This document shows, one piece after another, positions 11,210 through 20,328 of a stretch of DNA of 60,726 bases. The stretch is taken from the NCBI GenBank assembly GCA_017548545.1, contig JAFYZW010000023.1, positions 1 to 60,726 on the forward strand, given 5' to 3'. Source of the stretch: Bacteroidales bacterium. GTDB lineage: Bacteria; Bacteroidota; Bacteroidia; Bacteroidales; UBA3663. The translations under genes were made by a program, and so were the position numbers. Every line of letters starts with the position of its first letter. Positions within the stretch are counted from its first letter, which is position 1. The notes beneath the pieces are model-generated. The model saw nothing but the letters and a program-made list of their open reading frames with translations. It had not been told where the DNA came from and searched no databases.

Positions 11210-11560
11210 TTACCGAAAAGAAGGTGGAGCGCGAAGGGATATTTGTTGCACGATGCCAGGATAACCCTGCAGGAGAGAGATGCTGAAACGTGCAATGCAT
11301 GAAGTGAAAAATATATCGTATCCCGCTGTGTCTTCTCCTATGTAAGGCACAGTGAGCCATTGGCACAGTACACACTCGCCGTCATTGTCTTCGGCGGCCA
11401 TCAAGTGTCCCGAATGGAAGACATGGTGCTGGCAATCCGCACACTCGACCGACACCTGAAGCACATAATGATGCACGTGGAGGACTCTAATCCCCAACGA
11501 CATCATCATGATAAGCAGCAATACTACTGCGCTGAAGGTTTGCCGGTGTCTAAGTTTCAT
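11210..11560 (-). CDS. Small His/Cys-rich membrane-anchored protein
   Basis: A 116-aa protein with an N-terminal hydrophobic segment (TFSAVVLLLIMMMSLGIRVL). It then carries clustered potential metal ligands: HVHHY, ECADCQHHVFHSGH and ECVLCQW. I place the start at ATG 11560. A longer reading would begin at TTG 11584, inside the promoter box. The strong box TATCTTTG (11582-11589, minus strand) lies 21 bases upstream of this ATG. The gene precedes the ZnuD-like receptor by 95 bases, so a metal-binding or metal-sensing accessory role is suggested. I do not recognise a named family. Confidence 0.7.
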   Translation of the reverse strand: MKLRHRQTFSAVVLLLIMMMSLGIRVLHVHHYVLQVSVECADCQHHVFHSGHLMAAEDNDGECVLCQWLTVPYIGEDTAGYDIFFTSCIARFSISLLQGYPGIVQQISLRAPPSFR

Positions 11561-11581
11561 TCTTTGGGCTTTTTTGCGCGG

Positions 11582-11589
11582 CAAAGATA
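11582..11589 (-). promoter_or_regulatory. -7 box of the His/Cys-rich protein and receptor unit
   Basis: The minus strand reads TATCTTTG, 21 bases before ATG 11560. It excludes a TTG start at 11584. Confidence 0.65.
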
Positions 11590-11633
11590 GAAAGAATTAT
11601 CCTTTTCTCCAAATAATCACATCAGTTTTTGCA

Positions 11634-12875
11634 TCAATGCCTCCAATCTATCCACTTATTGACATCCACAATGTTCTTATAGAGTGGAGCGATGCCGATA
11701 TCCTCGGTATCAATGTCACCCTTGCCAAGCAGGAACTTGTCGATGAAAGCCTCCACTTCGGGGTACTGTGATTCGGGCAACTGGCAGTGGCCATGTCCAT
11801 CGATAATCGAGTAGCCTATGCGGTCGGCGATGCCGAACTGCTCCCACACCATACGAGCCGCATTCACCGAGACGTAGGCCGAAGGGTCGGCCAGCCACGG
11901 GTAGTCGGGGTTGCCCAACATCAGGAACGCACGCGGACAGATGAGCGCACACAGTTCATGATGGTCGTAGGGAAGATAATGGACGCTATCGCCATGGAAG
12001 TTCTCCTTCAGGCTTTCGAGGAACCAGTGATAATCAGTGCGGTCGAGGTCCTCTACGCCCTCCAGTTCATGCGAAACGCGCCAAGCGGCTGCTCCTCCTC
12101 CACCAGGCTCCTGGGCAATGGTGAGGGCCACACGTTCGTCGAAAGCTCCGCAGAAGAGCGCCATCTTGCCGGCATACGAGCAACCAGTCACGCCGAGATG
12201 CTCGGTATCAATCCTGGTAACCTCGGGCCCAAGCTGCTGCAAGCCATCGATCAGGCGGCTCAAGCCCCATGCCCACTCGCTGTAGGCTCCATTATTGATC
12301 AGCTCGGGATAGAGGCGAACGAAATCATACTTTGTGCGGTCGAGTTCGCCCCTGAACTGCGAATAGCCATTCACCTGTCGCTCGTGATAGGTCATCTGCG
12401 CGATGGGACGCGAAGCAAAAATATCCTGGGGCAGCGAGATGTGGCTCGTGCCAATCATCAGCGGATAAGGTGCCTCACCCGTCGAGGGATAGGTAATCAC
12501 CGAACTCAGCGTGAGCGTCTCGCCACCTACAGTCACATCAACGATGAGCGTATCGCCCGACATGCGCGCCTTGACCTGACTCGGATCGACCGTGGGCTTG
12601 GTACCAATCTCGTAGTGCTGGATTTCCTTGGCGATCTCAGCCCTGCGCTTTGACCAGGAAGCAAACTCCGTGACACGTCCCGAACCATCGCTCCACGCCA
12701 ATGGGTCGGTCAGCCCTTTGACGTAGGGCAGCGCGTCGCGCTCGGGCAACACGGGGTCGGCGAACGAGGCACCTGTATTCTCAACATCATATACCAAAGG
12801 GATGGGGGCATCCTTGGGCTGCGAACATCCTACTACAACGGGGAATGCCACGAGGGCAAGCAAAATCTTTTTCAT
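11634..12875 (-). CDS. CE15-like glucuronoyl esterase-type lipoprotein (alpha/beta hydrolase)
   Basis: Predicted lipoprotein alpha/beta-hydrolase of 413 aa. The lipobox is VVVGC (Cys17). The nucleophile motif GCSYAGK places the catalytic Ser at about 233; an acidic residue follows in QEPGGGGAAAW (Glu256), and the candidate His is in DGHGHCQ (361 or 363). This order and the GCSxxGK elbow match carbohydrate esterase family 15, which cleaves lignin-carbohydrate ester bonds in plant cell walls. The start is ATG 12875, the first that gives the lipoprotein signal; a longer reading would run into the upstream gene. It lies one base after the stop of the small lipoprotein gene at 12877, so the two are cotranscribed. 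The precise substrate is inference. Confidence 0.82.
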   Translation of the reverse strand: MKKILLALVAFPVVVGCSQPKDAPIPLVYDVENTGASFADPVLPERDALPYVKGLTDPLAWSDGSGRVTEFASWSKRRAEIAKEIQHYEIGTKPTVDPSQVKARMSGDTLIVDVTVGGETLTLSSVITYPSTGEAPYPLMIGTSHISLPQDIFASRPIAQMTYHERQVNGYSQFRGELDRTKYDFVRLYPELINNGAYSEWAWGLSRLIDGLQQLGPEVTRIDTEHLGVTGCSYAGKMALFCGAFDERVALTIAQEPGGGGAAAWRVSHELEGVEDLDRTDYHWFLESLKENFHGDSVHYLPYDHHELCALICPRAFLMLGNPDYPWLADPSAYVSVNAARMVWEQFGIADRIGYSIIDGHGHCQLPESQYPEVEAFIDKFLLGKGDIDTEDIGIAPLYKNIVDVNKWIDWRH

Positions 12876-12876
12876 A

Positions 12877-13293
12877 CTATTCTTCTTGCGGCTCCTGAGT
12901 GTCCTTGGCATCGATAAAGAAATAAGTCTGAGCAGGCTTGCTGACACAGTTGGTACTGAGGTCAACACCCCATCCGATCAAACCGCCAATCAAGATATTG
13001 CCAAAGGTCCAACCATTAATTGTCTTTTGAAGAACGATATCCCTATAACGTATGTTTTCAGACCGTACGTAAATACGCTGACCATCAAGTTTACGCCGAT
13101 TCACCTGAACAACATACGGCAACGTCACATTTTGATATGTCTGTTTTGATGTCGTAATCGTAACAGGTTCCTTTATATTTCCGTCAATAGTAATCTTCGG
13201 ACTTCCACCTGCTACAATGGTAGCGCATGACGAGAACAGCAGTAGTGCAAAAATTGTCAAGAGTGATCCCTTGAAAAACTTAGTTTTGTTCAT
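12877..13293 (-). CDS. Small lipoprotein of unknown function
   Basis: A 138-aa protein starting at ATG 13293 with a lipoprotein signal (MNKTKFFKGSLLTIFALLLF, then SSCAT). A beta-rich domain follows with short PEGA-like features (ITIDGNIKEPVTITTSKQTY, LPYVVQVNRRKLDG). A glycine-rich hydrophobic segment (GNILIGGLIGWGVDLSTN) near the C-terminus could insert in a membrane. It is directly upstream of, and almost overlaps, the CE15-like esterase gene. Similar Bacteroidetes lipoproteins with a C-terminal Gly-rich hairpin are common, but I cannot assign a function. Confidence 0.8.
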   Translation of the reverse strand: MNKTKFFKGSLLTIFALLLFSSCATIVAGGSPKITIDGNIKEPVTITTSKQTYQNVTLPYVVQVNRRKLDGQRIYVRSENIRYRDIVLQKTINGWTFGNILIGGLIGWGVDLSTNCVSKPAQTYFFIDAKDTQEPQEE

Positions 13294-13322
13294 AATGTTT
13301 GATTTATTAGAAATTACTATTT

Positions 13323-13345
13323 GAAACTCCATAAATGAGAGTTTC
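13323..13345 (-). terminator. Weak hairpin after the DUF418 gene
   Basis: GAAACTC (13323-13329) pairs with GAGTTTC (13339-13345), between the end of the DUF418 gene and the start of the small lipoprotein gene. There is no clear T-tract, so terminator function is uncertain. Confidence 0.3.
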
Positions 13346-13381
13346 GTTGATTATCACTCGTATTAATTGAGGAAAAATACT

Positions 13382-14611
13382 TCAGTCTTTTCTCAACTTG
13401 AGGTACCTCCCATACGTCAGCATGCGCCAAATCCATTCGAGCGGGCCGAACTGGAAAAAACGGAGCCAGAGATGTGCCAAAAGTACCTCGATGAGATAGA
13501 CGGCAAGGGTGATGAACAGCACCCACATGAGGCCGATGTGTGCCCCGAATCCGAAGCCGACACCGTAGAAAAGCAAAATGCCGATGAGCGTCTGTCCGAT
13601 ATAGCACGAAAGGGCCATGCGCCCTGGGGCAGCAAAGAAGCACGTCAGCGACGTCTCTCCCCACTTGAGATATGCCAATACGATGGCAGCCACATATCCG
13701 AATGCCAGTGGGAAGACGCTGAACGTATAGAGCGCCGTGTGGATGGTGAGTCCCCACGGATGATGCAACATGCAGCTATGCGCATAGACGAAGCTGAGTG
13801 GAAGACCGATCACAAGTCCCGTGATGAGCACTTTGCGCAGCAGCGGTCGTATCTCTTCAAGCCGCGCATAGAGCCGATTGCGCCCGATATAGAAGCCGAG
13901 GACGAAGAGCCCAAGCACCTTGAAGTAACGATTCCCGTCGATGAACTCCGTCATGCGCTCGTAAGCTCCTTGCACCAGGAACTGGAACATGCCCGCATAA
14001 GTGGTCTGTTCCTGCAGCCAGTAGGCATAGCGTTCCTCACTGATGCCATATACCCCGCAATAGTACCACATCTTGTCGTAGAACCACGAAGCCGGCTGGA
14101 ACCTCCACAGTTCGACCACGACATCGACACCAATGGGAAGTACGAGCAGGACAGCCGCCCACCGGAGCAAGGTCTTGTTCGAACAGTTGCGGAAGAGCGG
14201 CAGCAACATGCCCATCAACGCATAAAGCGCCAGGATGTCACCACTCCACAGGAAGAAAAGATGCAACAGACCGATGACAAGGAGCAACGTCATGCGGCGA
14301 TAGAAGATTCCAAAGCCATTGGCTCCACGCTTGGCGGCATTGCCGATGATGATCGAAAAACCAATACCGAAGAGCAGGGAGAACAGCGTGTAGAACTTGC
14401 CATCGACCAGCAGATACTCCGCCCAATGCACGACCCTATCGACCGATGCCGTCGGCATTGCCGCAGCATCGGCCTCGCTGAGGAACGTCCACAGCGAGAA
14501 CTCGGGAAAGTTGGCGATAGCTATGCCCAAAAGAGCAAATCCACGCAGGGCATCAAGTATGATATATCGCTGTTTCGCCGTTACAGGGCCTACCCTTCCT
14601 TTAGGCTCCAT
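13382..14611 (-). CDS. DUF418-family polytopic membrane protein (YeiB-like)
   Basis: A 409-aa integral membrane protein of the DUF418/YeiB type. It opens with the family signature ILDALRGFALLGIAIANF and contains about ten hydrophobic segments, including FYTLFSLLFGIGFSIIIGNA and LLLVIGLLHLFFLWSGDIL. The C-terminal DUF418 block carries GRMALSCYIGQTLIGILLFY and GPLEWIWRMLTYGR. I chose ATG 14611, with an AAGGA-like ribosome-binding site upstream; an alternative ATG at 14635 would overlap the dipeptidase gene further. Either way it overlaps the 3' end of that gene and is translationally coupled to it. The transport or transferase role of this family is not established. Confidence 0.88.
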   Translation of the reverse strand: MEPKGRVGPVTAKQRYIILDALRGFALLGIAIANFPEFSLWTFLSEADAAAMPTASVDRVVHWAEYLLVDGKFYTLFSLLFGIGFSIIIGNAAKRGANGFGIFYRRMTLLLVIGLLHLFFLWSGDILALYALMGMLLPLFRNCSNKTLLRWAAVLLVLPIGVDVVVELWRFQPASWFYDKMWYYCGVYGISEERYAYWLQEQTTYAGMFQFLVQGAYERMTEFIDGNRYFKVLGLFVLGFYIGRNRLYARLEEIRPLLRKVLITGLVIGLPLSFVYAHSCMLHHPWGLTIHTALYTFSVFPLAFGYVAAIVLAYLKWGETSLTCFFAAPGRMALSCYIGQTLIGILLFYGVGFGFGAHIGLMWVLFITLAVYLIEVLLAHLWLRFFQFGPLEWIWRMLTYGRYLKLRKD

Positions 14612-16046
14612 GGAAAAGATATTCCTTCTCCACATCGGCCGTCAGACGCGAGAGGAGCTCGATCTCCAAATCCTCGGCCACCTCAAGGGCACGCTTCAGC
14701 AGTCGGTCGGAGAAATGCTGGAGCAGGTCCTGCGCCTCCATCGGACACTCCTTATAGATCTTGAGGTATTCGGCCTCCATCTCACGCTGCCGCTGGTCAT
14801 TCTCGGCCTCCAGTTTGGCGTACGTTGCCTTGATGATGGGTGCGTAAGCGTTGTAGTTCATCATGCCGAGCGTCATCACCTTGCGGAACTTCCAATAGGC
14901 CGACTTATGGTCGGCACGTCCCACACTACCCATCATGTACGGCTTCGGATAGCTCTTGATGCCCTGATAGAGAGGCAGGAATACACCGAGGTCGGCCATG
15001 CCCATGGCCACGTACGAGATGCAGCCGATAGCCTTGGGCAGCCATGGACGATACTGCATGATATGGGTCTGCTGGGTGCGGAAGATGCTGACGGGACGAT
15101 AAGGTTCCTTTCCGTTCGAATGAAGGTAGGGGTCATGCTCCGTGCCATCATAGTGGAAGCGGAACGCAGTGCGCATATCCTGCAGCGTAATCTTGTCCTT
15201 GGCCTCTGCAAAGACGGGGAAGGTATTCTTAGTCACATCCTGTACCATGTTGGGCGTAAACAGTTGCTGGAGTCCCCAGACGCGCGGATAGTTATAGGTG
15301 GTGTCGAGTTTCTCGTCACGCTGATAGACCTTATGGAAGTCAAACTTGCCTTTTCCGTTCCACAGGCCATTCTCCTTGGCAAACTCGATGAGCCCCGGTG
15401 CGGCCATGAAGTTATCCTTGTCGTTGGGGTCATAGTCGCGGTAGCGGCTCTGGTTGCCCGTCACGAAATACTTGTCCTTGGGCATACGGGTAGCAAGCCA
15501 GAGGTGACCGCAGCAGTTCTCGAGGTACCACGTCTCGTTCTCGTCGATGAAGCCGATGCCGAAGCCCTCAGCTGAACCGTAGTACTCGATGAGCGATCCC
15601 AGTCGAGCCACACCTTCGCGCGCCGTATGAATATAGGGCAGAACGATGTTGAACGTGCAGTTCTCAGCCAGTCCGTCAGCCACGTACGGGTCTTTGGCCA
15701 AAGCCTTGTCGCTGCTGAAAATGGTCTCGGTCGAACTCATGCCTACACCTGCCGAATTGAAGCCGCAACTGCCCCATTCGCCCGGGAACTGGGTGTCGGG
15801 CATGGCCGTATAGCCCAGGGCCTTCTTGGGCAACGGGCAATGGAAACCGCTGTCCTTGGCCACAAATTCCTCAGGGCCGAAATCCGTATCCTCATGCACC
15901 TCAAAGTTGATCGAAGTCATGGCGGTGAAGTCACTCGAACGGCCCATCATTCGGCTGCCGTCGGCACTCTGCTCTTCACCCACAATAATCGTTGTACACT
16001 CATGGATCAGTTTATCTGTCTCATGCTTAAGAGTATCATTTTTCAT
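14601..16046 (-). CDS. C69-family dipeptidase (PepD-like N-terminal nucleophile hydrolase)
   Basis: Predicted dipeptidase of 481 aa in peptidase family C69. The catalytic Cys is the candidate Cys17 in ECTTIIVGEEQSADGS, the family's conserved N-terminal block, followed by MMGRSSDF. Further landmarks are WGSCGFNSAGVGMSSTET, EGFGIGFIDENETWYLEN and YFVTGNQSRYRDYDP. No signal peptide precedes the Cys, so the enzyme is probably cytoplasmic and is activated by removal of about 16 residues, as in lactobacillal PepD enzymes. It overlaps the start of the DUF418 gene downstream. It is divergent from the peptide-uptake operon that starts at 16256, consistent with a role in peptide catabolism. Confidence 0.88.
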   Translation of the reverse strand: MKNDTLKHETDKLIHECTTIIVGEEQSADGSRMMGRSSDFTAMTSINFEVHEDTDFGPEEFVAKDSGFHCPLPKKALGYTAMPDTQFPGEWGSCGFNSAGVGMSSTETIFSSDKALAKDPYVADGLAENCTFNIVLPYIHTAREGVARLGSLIEYYGSAEGFGIGFIDENETWYLENCCGHLWLATRMPKDKYFVTGNQSRYRDYDPNDKDNFMAAPGLIEFAKENGLWNGKGKFDFHKVYQRDEKLDTTYNYPRVWGLQQLFTPNMVQDVTKNTFPVFAEAKDKITLQDMRTAFRFHYDGTEHDPYLHSNGKEPYRPVSIFRTQQTHIMQYRPWLPKAIGCISYVAMGMADLGVFLPLYQGIKSYPKPYMMGSVGRADHKSAYWKFRKVMTLGMMNYNAYAPIIKATYAKLEAENDQRQREMEAEYLKIYKECPMEAQDLLQHFSDRLLKRALEVAEDLEIELLSRLTADVEKEYLFHGA

Positions 16047-16079
16047 AGCTGAATAGTTTTTTATTAAAACGTAAACTCA

Positions 16080-16099
16080 GGCAATTTATTGCCTTTTTT
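16080..16099. other. Hairpin in the divergent intergenic region
   Basis: GGCAA/TTGCC around loop TTTA is followed by TTTTTTG on the plus strand. It would sit in the 5' leader of the dipeptidase gene (minus), or terminate antisense transcription on the plus strand. Function unknown. Confidence 0.3.
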
Positions 16100-16196
16100 G
16101 TAATCACTATGAGTTATTTTTGGCCTTTATTGACCAAAAAAAAGGAAAAATCGACCATTTAGTTCCTCTTTTTATACATATTGTCAAAAAAAACCA

Positions 16197-16204
16197 TATA
16201 TTTG
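16197..16204 (+). promoter_or_regulatory. -7 box of the receptor-protease operon
   Basis: TATATTTG matches TAnnTTTG and lies 51 bases upstream of ATG 16256, leaving a leader of about 45 bases. Confidence 0.6.
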
Positions 16205-16255
16205 CGTCAAAACCATTCGACCAAATTTCTTAAACCACACAACAATAATAAAGAG

Positions 16256-19051
16256 ATGAAGACCAGATTCAGTTCTTCAACACATCAGCTCCTGTTTATC
16301 ATTTGTTGCCTGTTGTTTGCCTCCTTTTGCCTTCCTGCCCAGGCACAGGATCAGCACACTCGCCGCGAAGTGAAACGTATTGCTGCCCGCAAGGGTGGCA
16401 AGACCATCACGTTGAACCTCGTGGACAACAATGATCGGGGGCCCCTCATCATGGCCAACTGCCAACTGAAACCCTTGGGCGCATACGCAGCCACCAACCT
16501 CGATGGCATCGCCACGCTCGAAAACATTCCCGATGGCGAGTGGACCATCGAAGTAACCTACGTGGGCTATGAGACGCTGACCCGCAAAATCGTCATGCAG
16601 GGCGAAGACGTGAGTCTGACGCTCAGTATGGAGCCACTGACCCTAGAGCTCCACAATGTGGAGGTTGTGGCAAAGCAGAGCGCTAGCGGCGAAGCTACCG
16701 CCTCGGTCATCGGTCGTCAGGCCATCGACCACATCCAGGCATTCAGTCTCGACGACATCATGCAGCTCGTTCCCGGCGCCGATATGAAGGTCACCAACCT
16801 CACTTCGCAGTCGAATGTCCAGATACGCACCCTCGTCAACGACAACACCAACGCCTTTGGTGCCAGCATCGTCGTCGATGGCGTACCCATGTCGAACAAC
16901 GGCGCGATGACGCAAGGCGGATTCAGCAGCACGGCTTTTGTGGGCACCGACACCCGACAGATCAGCGCCGACGACATCGAGTCGGTCGAGGTGGTGCGCG
17001 GCATTCCTTCGGCCGAATACGGTGACCTCACCAGTGGCCTTGTTGTGGTTCATTCCAAGGTGGGTGTCACTCCCTGGCAGGTCAAGGCAAAAGTGAATCC
17101 TTCGGGACAGAACTATTCAGTGGGCAAAGGTCTTCATGTGGGCAAATGGGGCACGGTCAACTTCAACCTCGACTACGCACAGGCTTGGGGTGACCCGCGT
17201 CAGAAGACCCGTTCGTTCGACCGCTATTCCGGCTCGATAGGATGGAGCGTCGATCCTTCGCGCAGATTCAACATGACCACCAAGGTGCGCTTCAACCTTG
17301 GCAAGGACTGGAACGGCAACGATCCCGACGCCATCGACGACGGCACCTTCAGCAGCGCCAAAAACCAGACCCTTTCACTGACGCACAACGGCAAGTTGTC
17401 GCTCGGCTTGCCCTTCTCGCGCTCTTTGACCTATACCATCGGCCTCAGCCTCAACACCTCCAAGTCGCGTCAAAGCTCGATCGTCACCAATTCGACGGGC
17501 CTTCTTCCCATCCTCACGGCACGCGAGACAGGCTACTACAACGTGCCTTGGATGACATCGTCATACGCTGCAAGCGGCGGCACCACCAGTACACCGGGCA
17601 ACGTCTATGTGAAGGTGGGCAACAACTTCTTCGTCAAGGTTGGTCCCACCCGACAGAGCTTCAAGATGGGCATGGATTACCACTACGATTGGAACAACGG
17701 TATCGGTTACTACAACGACGACGAAGCCCATCCCTTGAGACCCAACAGCAGCGGTCGTCCGCGTTCGTTTAAGGACATTCCGGGCGTTCATCAGTTCAAT
17801 GCCTTTGCCGAAGATAACTTCACATGGGACATCAACAAGGTGAACAAGCTCAAGCTGCAGGCAGGCCTGCGCTTCACCAGTTTCCAGATGTTCAAGGACG
17901 AGGCCACCTACGCTTTCTCTCCCCGCTTCAATGCCTCGTTCACTGCCACCCGTTGGCTCGACATCCGTGCCGGCTTCGGCCTCAACTCCAAGACGCCCGG
18001 CATGGACTACCTCTATCCCGACAAGAAATACACCGACCGCGTAGCTGCCAACTACATGCCCCAGGACAACCCTGCCGGCCAGACCATCGTCTATCATACC
18101 AACGTCTATGAGGTCGAACGCACCAAGGGGCTCAAGAATGCCACCAACTACAAGACGGAGTTCGGCTTCGACATCAAGCTGCCCGACGGCCGAAGGATGA
18201 GCATCCTGGCCTACTACGACAAGACCCCCGGCGGCTTCAGCTCCGCCACCGAATACATCACCTACACGGCCTCCTTCTACGACACCTCGGCCGGACTGAT
18301 GCCCGTGGCAGGTGGTGCAACGCTCATCGACTACAGCAATCCCGCACGCATCGACACCGTATTTGCCACCACGGGCAGGGTGGGCAACAACAGTGTCTCG
18401 GTCAACAAGGGCATCGAACTGGATTGGGACCTCGGCAAGATCAAACCCCTCCAGACCAGTGTCTATCTGACAGGTGCCTATATGGAGTCGAAGCGCTGGT
18501 CGAAGGACATGAACTCCCAGAATCCCACCAGCTATCCCGCCCGTTATTCGCTGGCCAACACCGTGCCCTTCAAGATCGTCTATCCTTCGGAAATGAATTC
18601 GACCACCTACCGCAAATTCAGCACTACGCTGCGACTGGTGACACACATCCCCGCACTCAAGATGGTGGCTTCACTGGCCGGACAAGCCATCTTCTACAAC
18701 TACTACCACAGCGAGGTACCTGCCATGGATCCCATCGCCTGGATCGACACCGACCTCAGCTATCACGAGATAACCTCCGCCATGCTGGCCGACGACAGCT
18801 ACACCATCAAGGGCGTAGCGCTCAAGAACCAGCGCAAGAGCGGCACCGAGAACGAACCCACCAAGTCGCCCGTCACCTGGCTCGTGTCGGGCCGTCTGAC
18901 CAAGGAACTCGGTCGAATAGGCGGCTTCTCGTTCTATGCCAACAACCTGCTCTACCACGAGCCCTGGAAATCGACCTCCAAGTCGGGCACGCTCACCCAG
19001 CAGAACTCGGGTTCCTTCAGCTTCGGCGTCGAAATTTACTTTAACCTCTAA
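16256..19051 (+). CDS. TonB-dependent receptor with carboxypeptidase-like N-domain
   Basis: Outer-membrane TonB-dependent receptor of 931 aa, first gene of a five-gene operon. A signal peptide (MKTRFSSSTHQLLFIICCLL, ending near PAQAQ) precedes a carboxypeptidase-regulatory-like domain (about 50-130, LVDNNDRGPLIMANC to YVGYETLTRKIV). The plug follows with IDHIQAFSLDDIMQLVPGAD and ASIVVDGVPMSNNG, then the barrel ending in the aromatic signature FSFGVEIYFNL. The start at 16256 gives the signal peptide; an upstream in-frame start at 16181 would overlap the promoter. It is followed by a DUF4876 lipoprotein, a DUF6850 barrel and two peptidases. This conserved Bacteroidetes gene set suggests import of protein or peptide fragments. 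The ligand is unknown. Confidence 0.92.
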   Translation: MKTRFSSSTHQLLFIICCLLFASFCLPAQAQDQHTRREVKRIAARKGGKTITLNLVDNNDRGPLIMANCQLKPLGAYAATNLDGIATLENIPDGEWTIEVTYVGYETLTRKIVMQGEDVSLTLSMEPLTLELHNVEVVAKQSASGEATASVIGRQAIDHIQAFSLDDIMQLVPGADMKVTNLTSQSNVQIRTLVNDNTNAFGASIVVDGVPMSNNGAMTQGGFSSTAFVGTDTRQISADDIESVEVVRGIPSAEYGDLTSGLVVVHSKVGVTPWQVKAKVNPSGQNYSVGKGLHVGKWGTVNFNLDYAQAWGDPRQKTRSFDRYSGSIGWSVDPSRRFNMTTKVRFNLGKDWNGNDPDAIDDGTFSSAKNQTLSLTHNGKLSLGLPFSRSLTYTIGLSLNTSKSRQSSIVTNSTGLLPILTARETGYYNVPWMTSSYAASGGTTSTPGNVYVKVGNNFFVKVGPTRQSFKMGMDYHYDWNNGIGYYNDDEAHPLRPNSSGRPRSFKDIPGVHQFNAFAEDNFTWDINKVNKLKLQAGLRFTSFQMFKDEATYAFSPRFNASFTATRWLDIRAGFGLNSKTPGMDYLYPDKKYTDRVAANYMPQDNPAGQTIVYHTNVYEVERTKGLKNATNYKTEFGFDIKLPDGRRMSILAYYDKTPGGFSSATEYITYTASFYDTSAGLMPVAGGATLIDYSNPARIDTVFATTGRVGNNSVSVNKGIELDWDLGKIKPLQTSVYLTGAYMESKRWSKDMNSQNPTSYPARYSLANTVPFKIVYPSEMNSTTYRKFSTTLRLVTHIPALKMVASLAGQAIFYNYYHSEVPAMDPIAWIDTDLSYHEITSAMLADDSYTIKGVALKNQRKSGTENEPTKSPVTWLVSGRLTKELGRIGGFSFYANNLLYHEPWKSTSKSGTLTQQNSGSFSFGVEIYFNL

Positions 19052-19083
19052 TCTAGATTATCTAGAATATCTAGAAGATCTAG
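19051..19083. repeat. 9-bp tandem repeat (ATCTAGAnn) between operon genes
   Basis: ATCTAGATT, ATCTAGAAT, ATCTAGAAG and ATCTAG occur in tandem directly at the receptor stop codon. Each unit is palindromic around TCTAGA. Confidence 0.85.
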
Positions 19084-19097
19084 CCTCACCAAAACCT

Positions 19098-20309
19098 ATG
19101 AAGATATCATCCCTCATATCCGCCGCCCTGAGCATCGCCGCAGTCCTGGGCTTAAGCAGTTGCCTGAGCAGCGACGATCAGACCCAGCCCATCACCGTCT
19201 ATGTCACTGTCCAGGACCCCTCAGGCCTCACGGGCGTGACCGGTGGTCAGCCGGTGTCGCTCATCAGCACTACGGGCTACAGCTACACGGCAACGACCGA
19301 CGGCAGCGGCACAGCCACCTTCACCGATGTGATCCCCGACATCTACAACATCAGCACCTCGTGGAGTATCACCTCCGACCAGTATATGGCAGCCACGGGC
19401 GAAACGGTGCAGCATGGCACCTACGTCCTCTCGGGCGCTTTGGCGAGCCAGGTGCTTGTCGCCGATGCCACACGCATCACGCTCAGCACCAACTGCGCCC
19501 GCAAGCAGTCGGTACTCCTCAGCAAGGTCTATTATGCGGGCTGCAAGGACAACAACAACAAGAATTACCTGGCAGGACGTTTCATCGAACTGTATAACAA
19601 CAGCGACGAAGAGGTCGATATCGCCGGCATGTACCTCTGCTTGATGGAAAGTGGCTCGACTCCCGCCTACGTAATCAGCACACAGACCGACTACATCTAC
19701 ATCAAACAGGTGTTCCAGTTCCCGAGCGAAGGCAATCACATCCTCTCGCCCGGCGAACATATCGTCATCACCAACAGTGCCGTTGACCATCGCGTCAACG
19801 CTTCGGAGGACTTTGACGAAAGCGCTGCCGACTTTGAATGCAAATCAAATGCAGCCAACGCCCCCGTCAACAACCCCGCCACCCCTGCCATGATCTTGGT
19901 GTGGACAGCCTTCACGGGCATCCCGAACATGAATCTCGTGCAAAGCGGTCCCTGCGGCATCGCACTCATCGAAACCGACGAGAATCCTGCCGAATGGGAA
20001 CCCGTCTATGCTGACGGCAAATCCACCGGCACCCAGCAGCTAAAGGCGCCGGCCAAGTATGTGGTCGATGGCGTGGATATCCTGCGTTACCGCACCGATG
20101 GCACGGTCGATGTCAGCACCAAGCGATTCTACGACTACATCGATGCAGGCTATACCAACATCACCGCCGTCTCGGGCTATACGGGCGAAGTGGTCTATCG
20201 TGTCGTCGAATCGACCACCGACGATGGACGCGCCGTGCTGAAGGACACCAACTACAGTGTCGATGACTGGGCATGCACCACCGACATTGAGATAGGCGAA
20301 TACAAATGA
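19098..20309 (+). CDS. DUF4876-domain lipoprotein
   Basis: A 403-aa lipoprotein. The start at 19098 is chosen for its lipoprotein signal peptide (SLISAALSIAAVLGLSSC). The N-terminal part (YVTVQDPSGLTGVTGGQPVS ... ATTDGSGTATFTDV) is a carboxypeptidase-regulatory/Ig-like beta-sandwich. The C-terminal part (VYYAGCKDNNNKNYLAGRFI, ELYNNSDEEVDIAGMYLC) has the lamin-tail-like pattern seen in DUF4876 proteins. It lies 46 bases after the TonB-dependent receptor, separated by the 9-bp repeat, and 19 bases before the barrel protein. It is probably a surface or periplasmic partner of the receptor. No enzymatic motif is visible. Confidence 0.85.
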   Translation: MKISSLISAALSIAAVLGLSSCLSSDDQTQPITVYVTVQDPSGLTGVTGGQPVSLISTTGYSYTATTDGSGTATFTDVIPDIYNISTSWSITSDQYMAATGETVQHGTYVLSGALASQVLVADATRITLSTNCARKQSVLLSKVYYAGCKDNNNKNYLAGRFIELYNNSDEEVDIAGMYLCLMESGSTPAYVISTQTDYIYIKQVFQFPSEGNHILSPGEHIVITNSAVDHRVNASEDFDESAADFECKSNAANAPVNNPATPAMILVWTAFTGIPNMNLVQSGPCGIALIETDENPAEWEPVYADGKSTGTQQLKAPAKYVVDGVDILRYRTDGTVDVSTKRFYDYIDAGYTNITAVSGYTGEVVYRVVESTTDDGRAVLKDTNYSVDDWACTTDIEIGEYK

Positions 20310-20328
20310 CCTCAAAACCGAAAACCTC

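Noticed and set aside
13367..14764. Plus-strand open frame opposite the DUF418 and dipeptidase genes
   Set aside because: It crosses two well-supported minus-strand genes and has a low-complexity charged translation.
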